From an uncultured Paracoccaceae bacterium (GTDB taxonomy: Bacteria; Pseudomonadota; Alphaproteobacteria; Rhodobacterales; Rhodobacteraceae), in contig CANNFA010000005.1 in assembly GCA_947503765.1 (NCBI GenBank), positions 186,001 to 250,000 of the forward strand: a stretch of DNA of 64,000 bases, in the 5' to 3' direction. Of the stretch, positions 60,980 to 64,000 are shown one piece after another; position 1 is the first letter of the stretch; each line of letters begins with the position of its first letter. The position numbers were made by a program, and so were the translations under genes. Below the pieces are notes generated by a model. That model searched no databases. It was not told where the DNA came from and was given only the letters and a program-made list of their open reading frames with translations.

Positions 60980-61927
60980 TTGCCCCGAGGTCGCAACGCA
61001 CAGACCCCGACCGCGATTCCGCCCAAGGGCTGGAAGGACATCGCGCTGCGTCTCAAGGCCGAGATCGCCGCCGATCATGTCGCTCTGATCGCGGCGGGGG
61101 TGGCGTTCTATGCGCTTTTGGCGATCTTTCCCACGATCACCGCGCTGATGGCGCTGGCCGGCCTGCTGCTGGAGCCGTCGCAGGTCACGGCGCAGCTTCG
61201 GGATGTGGCGCAGATTATTCCCGAACAGGCGGCGCAGATCATCCTCGACCAGGCCGTCGCGGTGACCGGATCTCAGCAAGGCGGGCTGAGCCTGGCCTTC
61301 GCCGCCAGTCTCGGGCTGGCGATCTATTCGTCGTCGAAAGGCATGGGCAGCCTGATGGAAGGGTTCAACGTCGCCTATGACGAGGACGAAAAGCGCGGTT
61401 TCGTGAAACGGATGCTGGTGACGCTGGCGCTGACGCTGTTCCTGATCTTCGGGCTTCTGGCCGGGCTGGTGGCGGCGCTGGCGATTCCGCCGGCGCTCAG
61501 CCTGCTGGCACTGCCCGGCTGGCTGGAAACGGCAGTATCGCTGTCGCGCTGGCTGATCCTGGCGGTGCTGACCGTCTTCGGGCTGGCGGTGCTGTACCGG
61601 TTCGGCCCGTCGCGCGAGAACGCGCAATGGGCCTGGCTTTCGCCCGGCGCGATCGCGGCCTGCCTGCTCTGGCTCGCCGCCTCGGTCGGCTTTTCGATCT
61701 ATGTCGGCAATTTCGGTAGCTACAACGAGACCTTCGGCAGCATGGCGGGGGTGATCGTCCTGCTGATGTGGCTGTGGATCTCGGCCTTCATCGTGCTGCT
61801 GGGGGCAGAGCTGAATGCCGAGATGGAGGAGCAGATATCGTCCGACACCACCACCGGGCCCGACGCCCCGATGGGCGAGCGCGGCGCCGAGAAGGCCGAC
61901 AACCTGGGCGGGACCGCCGCATCGTGA
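60980..61927 (+). CDS. YihY/BrkB (UPF0761) inner-membrane protein
   Basis: The 315-residue protein starts at TTG 60980, preceded by GGAG, because no ATG fits the conserved start (GWKDIALRLKAEIAADHVALIAAGVAFYALLAIFP). Six membrane helices follow, with IYSSSKGMGSLMEGFNVAYDEDEKRG and GFSIYVGNFGSYNETFGSMAGVIVLLMWLWISA as family motifs. The C-terminal tail is acidic. Family function is poorly known. A downstream gene for an AI-2E family permease starts 41 bp later, suggesting an operon. Confidence 0.85.
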   Translation: MPRGRNAQTPTAIPPKGWKDIALRLKAEIAADHVALIAAGVAFYALLAIFPTITALMALAGLLLEPSQVTAQLRDVAQIIPEQAAQIILDQAVAVTGSQQGGLSLAFAASLGLAIYSSSKGMGSLMEGFNVAYDEDEKRGFVKRMLVTLALTLFLIFGLLAGLVAALAIPPALSLLALPGWLETAVSLSRWLILAVLTVFGLAVLYRFGPSRENAQWAWLSPGAIAACLLWLAASVGFSIYVGNFGSYNETFGSMAGVIVLLMWLWISAFIVLLGAELNAEMEEQISSDTTTGPDAPMGERGAEKADNLGGTAAS

Positions 61928-61967
61928 ACCGCACCGCCACCAGCGACATGGGTCGGGAGAAAGCCGC

Positions 61968-62987
61968 GTGAACAGAACCGCCTTCGTCACCGGCCTTGCG
62001 CTGCTCTCGGTCATCGGGCTGGCCGCCTTCGCCTGGCAATTCGCGACCGTGCTGCTGCTGGCCTTCGCGGGTCTTCTGCTGTCGGTGCTCGTGCGCCACG
62101 CCGCCCGCGCGCTCAGCAGCCGGACGCCGATGCCGGTCGGCGCGGCGATGGCGATCATTCTGGCGACCTTCGCGGGGATCGCGGCGCTGTTCGTCGTCGC
62201 CGCCGGCCCGCGCATCGCCGCGGAACTGACCGAGGTCGCCGAAAGCCTGCCAGGTGCGATCCAGGATGTCGAAACCTGGATCAAGGGCACCCGATGGGGC
62301 GATTACGTGCTGCGCGCGCTGCCGGATGCCGAGGGCCAGACCGGCTGGAACATCGCCGGCATGCTTGGCGGCACCGTGACCAGCCTGCTTGCCGTGGTCG
62401 CCAACATCGTCGTGGTGCTGGCCACGGCGATCTTTCTGGCCGTCGATCCGGGCCTGTACCGGCGCGGCGTTCTGCATCTGGTGCCGAAGCCCAGCCGCGA
62501 CCGGGCGGCAGAGGTGCTCGATACGCTGGGCGGCGCGCTGTGGCGCTGGCTGCTGGGCCAGTCGCTCGACATGGTGGCGGTGGCGCTGATGACCGGGCTG
62601 GGCCTGTGGCTGATCGGGGTGCCGGCGCCGGTCGCACTTGGCCTGATCGCGGGGCTGACGAATTTCATCCCCTATGTCGGCCCCTTCCTCAGCGGCATTC
62701 CCGCCACGCTGATCGGCTTTTCGCAAAGCCCGACCGTCGCGCTTTACACCGCGCTTCTGTTCCTTGCGGTGCAGCAGGTCGAGGGGAACCTGCTGATGCC
62801 GGTGATCCAGAAACGCGCGACATCGCTGCCCCCGGTCCTGACGATCCTCGCCGTGGTCGGGCTGGGCAGCCTGTTCGGCCTGCTCGGCGCGCTTCTGGCG
62901 ACGCCGCTGATGCTGGTGGGGATCATCCTGGTGCGGATGCTCTATGTCGAGGATGTGCTGGGCGACCGGGACGGCGGCGGGCCCTGA
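61968..62987 (+). CDS. AI-2E transporter (PerM/UPF0118) family membrane protein
   Basis: The 339-residue protein starts at GTG 61968 with GGGAGA upstream; an earlier part of the frame is shadow. Seven to eight membrane helices flank the cytoplasmic/periplasmic insert PLYRRG-like segment DPGLYRRGVLHLVPKPSRDRAAEVLDTLGGALWRWLLGQ. The C-terminal half carries GLTNFIPYVGPFLSGIPA and VQQVEGNLLMPVIQKRA, which mark this family. Members export autoinducer-2 or act as antiporters; specificity here is unknown. Confidence 0.88.
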   Translation: MNRTAFVTGLALLSVIGLAAFAWQFATVLLLAFAGLLLSVLVRHAARALSSRTPMPVGAAMAIILATFAGIAALFVVAAGPRIAAELTEVAESLPGAIQDVETWIKGTRWGDYVLRALPDAEGQTGWNIAGMLGGTVTSLLAVVANIVVVLATAIFLAVDPGLYRRGVLHLVPKPSRDRAAEVLDTLGGALWRWLLGQSLDMVAVALMTGLGLWLIGVPAPVALGLIAGLTNFIPYVGPFLSGIPATLIGFSQSPTVALYTALLFLAVQQVEGNLLMPVIQKRATSLPPVLTILAVVGLGSLFGLLGALLATPLMLVGIILVRMLYVEDVLGDRDGGGP

Positions 62988-63208
62988 CGCGCACCCGTCT
63001 TGCGCCTCCTGTCGCCGCGCGCCGGAACTGCGCGGCTGGTGCGCCGGCGCCCGGCAAGACCGGATAACGTCGGGTTCGCGCCGCTTGACCCGCGCGGCGA
63101 ACGCGCACACCATGCCAGACGCAAGGCGCGGGCCGGGGCACCTTTGGTGCCGGCGCGCGTGATAAAGGGGCCGCGCCCGCGCGGTCCGGTTCAAGGGGAG
63201 AGTTGCAC
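62988..63208. other. Non-coding gap with hairpin upstream of the TAXI gene
   Basis: No gene is seen in this 221-bp gap. GGCACC-TTT-GGTGCC at 63137-63151 forms a small hairpin, and a GTTCGC...GCGAAC repeat lies near 63073-63101. Both may end transcription of the AI-2E gene. A strong AAGGGGAG (63193-63200) belongs to the next gene. Confidence 0.45.
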
Positions 63209-64000
63209 ATGACACGATTGATCTACGCCATCGCCGCGGCGGTCGGGCTGGGAACGGCCGGCGCCGCCACCGCACAGGATCTGTCCATCGCGACGGGCGG
63301 CACCGGGGGCACCTATTACCCTTACGGCGGCGGGCTGGCGGAACTGATCGGCAAATATGTCGACGGCGCACAGGCCACTGCCGAGGTCACCGGCGCCTCG
63401 GTCGAGAACATGGCCCTGATCTCGCGCATGGACAGCGACCTGGCGATCGCGCTGGCCGACACCGTCTATGACGCCTGGAAAGGCCAGGGCAAGTTCGACG
63501 GCCGCGCGGTCGAGGATGCGCGCGCGCTGGCCTCGATCTATCCCAACGCGGTGCAGATCGTCACGCTGGCGGATAGCGGCATCGCCTCGCTTGCCGATCT
63601 TGCGGGCAAGCGCGTGTCGGTCGGCGCCCCCGGATCGGGGACCGAGGTGAACGCCCAGGCGATCCTGAATGCCAACGGGCTGACCTATGACGATATCGAC
63701 GAACAGCGGCTGAACTTCAACGAAACCGCCGATGCGCTGCGCGACGGCGATATCGATGCCGGCTTCTGGAGCGTCGGGCCGCCGACCTCGTCGATCATGA
63801 ACCTTGCCGCGACCCGCGACATCGCCATGGTGCCGCTGTCCGATGACGAGGTTGCCAAGGCCAAGGAGGCAGAGCCGGTCTTTGCCGCCTACACCCTGCG
63901 CGCCGGTCTCTATGAAGGCATGGACGCCGAAGTGTCCACGATCTCGATCCCGAACGTGCTGGTCGTCAACGCGGCGATGGACGAGGAAATGGCCTACCAG
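63209..64000 (+). CDS. TAXI-family TRAP solute-binding protein, N-terminal part (right edge truncated)
   Basis: ATG 63209 is preceded by AAGGGGAG and the frame is open to the window end, giving 264 residues of a protein normally about 320 long. A signal peptide (MTRLIYAIAA...ATAQ) precedes LSIATGGTGGTYYPYGGGLAELIGKYV, the defining start of TAXI binding proteins. GKRVSVGAPGSGTEVNAQAIL and DIDAGFWSVGPPTSS are further family features. TAXI proteins work with a fused DctQM-type 4TM/12TM permease that should lie just beyond the window. Confidence 0.93.
   Translation, partial: MTRLIYAIAAAVGLGTAGAATAQDLSIATGGTGGTYYPYGGGLAELIGKYVDGAQATAEVTGASVENMALISRMDSDLAIALADTVYDAWKGQGKFDGRAVEDARALASIYPNAVQIVTLADSGIASLADLAGKRVSVGAPGSGTEVNAQAILNANGLTYDDIDEQRLNFNETADALRDGDIDAGFWSVGPPTSSIMNLAATRDIAMVPLSDDEVAKAKEAEPVFAAYTLRAGLYEGMDAEVSTISIPNVLVVNAAMDEEMAYQ

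Noticed and set aside
58204-61056. A 950-codon open frame on the minus strand over LacI 2 and the MFS gene
   Set aside because: It is an off-frame reading of the MFS gene and the complement of the LacI gene; its sequence is Arg/Ala/Gly-rich without domains.
1-64000. Mobile elements, CRISPR arrays, tRNA or rRNA genes
   Set aside because: No transposase, integrase, regularly spaced repeats or tRNA-like cloverleaf sequences were recognised on either strand by eye; a tRNA or covariance-model scan could still find something small.

Overview
The window is GC-rich (roughly two thirds G+C) and densely coded. Protein style (TRAP and TAXI transporters, proline-racemase family, LVIVD, HpsN-like and NTF2-like proteins) suggests an alphaproteobacterium of the Rhodobacterales type; this is inference, since no rRNA or tRNA lies in the window. 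No insertion sequence, integrase, CRISPR array or tRNA was seen. The window reads as a chain of catabolic modules, mostly tight operons whose genes overlap by ATGA.

1-3154: a partial DUF2249 protein, a multi-pass membrane protein and a hemerythrin-like protein (a set typical of nitric-oxide/denitrification neighbourhoods), then a tandem GNAT acetyltransferase. 3409-11281 (minus): a complete Thauera-type anaerobic benzoyl-CoA module, transcribed had-oah-dch-bcrC-bcrB-bcrA-bcrD-fdx, with divergent korA-korB (11438-14004) to supply reduced ferredoxin. 14102-20940: an AhpD-like protein, then a minus-strand operon for anaerobic phenylacetate oxidation: FlK-type thioesterase, PadB, a PadC-PadD fusion, and PaaK-type phenylacetate-CoA ligase. 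Together these carry phenylacetate to phenylglyoxylate, and benzoyl-CoA to 3-hydroxypimelyl-CoA.

21304-28435: a GntR-regulated hydroxyproline-type operon (DapA-family lyase, FAD amino-acid dehydrogenase, 4-hydroxyproline epimerase, a Ser/Thr proline-racemase paralogue, fused aconitase X). 28443-31129 (minus) and 31250-43893 (plus): an unusual sugar-like module with a transaldolase-like aldolase, PfkB kinase, complete ABC importer, SDR, LacI regulator, five NTF2/SnoaL-like proteins (four of them tandem two-domain), a stand-alone MetE-like catalytic core, an alpha/beta hydrolase and an RraA-like protein.

43979-59166: a second LacI-controlled module that looks like a corrinoid-dependent methyl-transfer system: TRAP transporter, HpsN-like dehydrogenase, cupin, MtrH/CmuB-like pterin methyltransferase, MetF-like reductase, UroD-family methyltransferase, HpcH aldolase, LVIVD propeller, D-2-hydroxyacid dehydrogenase, cytochrome b561, a MetH-activation-like protein and a separate corrinoid protein. 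Five LacI-type operator candidates (consensus TGNATNCGNATNCA, some with one deviation) sit in the promoters of these operons and of the ABC operon, and the two LacI proteins share the same recognition helix. This unassigned regulon is the best candidate for an undescribed system. 59160-64000: a DHA2 efflux pump, YihY/BrkB protein, AI-2E family permease and a partial TAXI binding protein.
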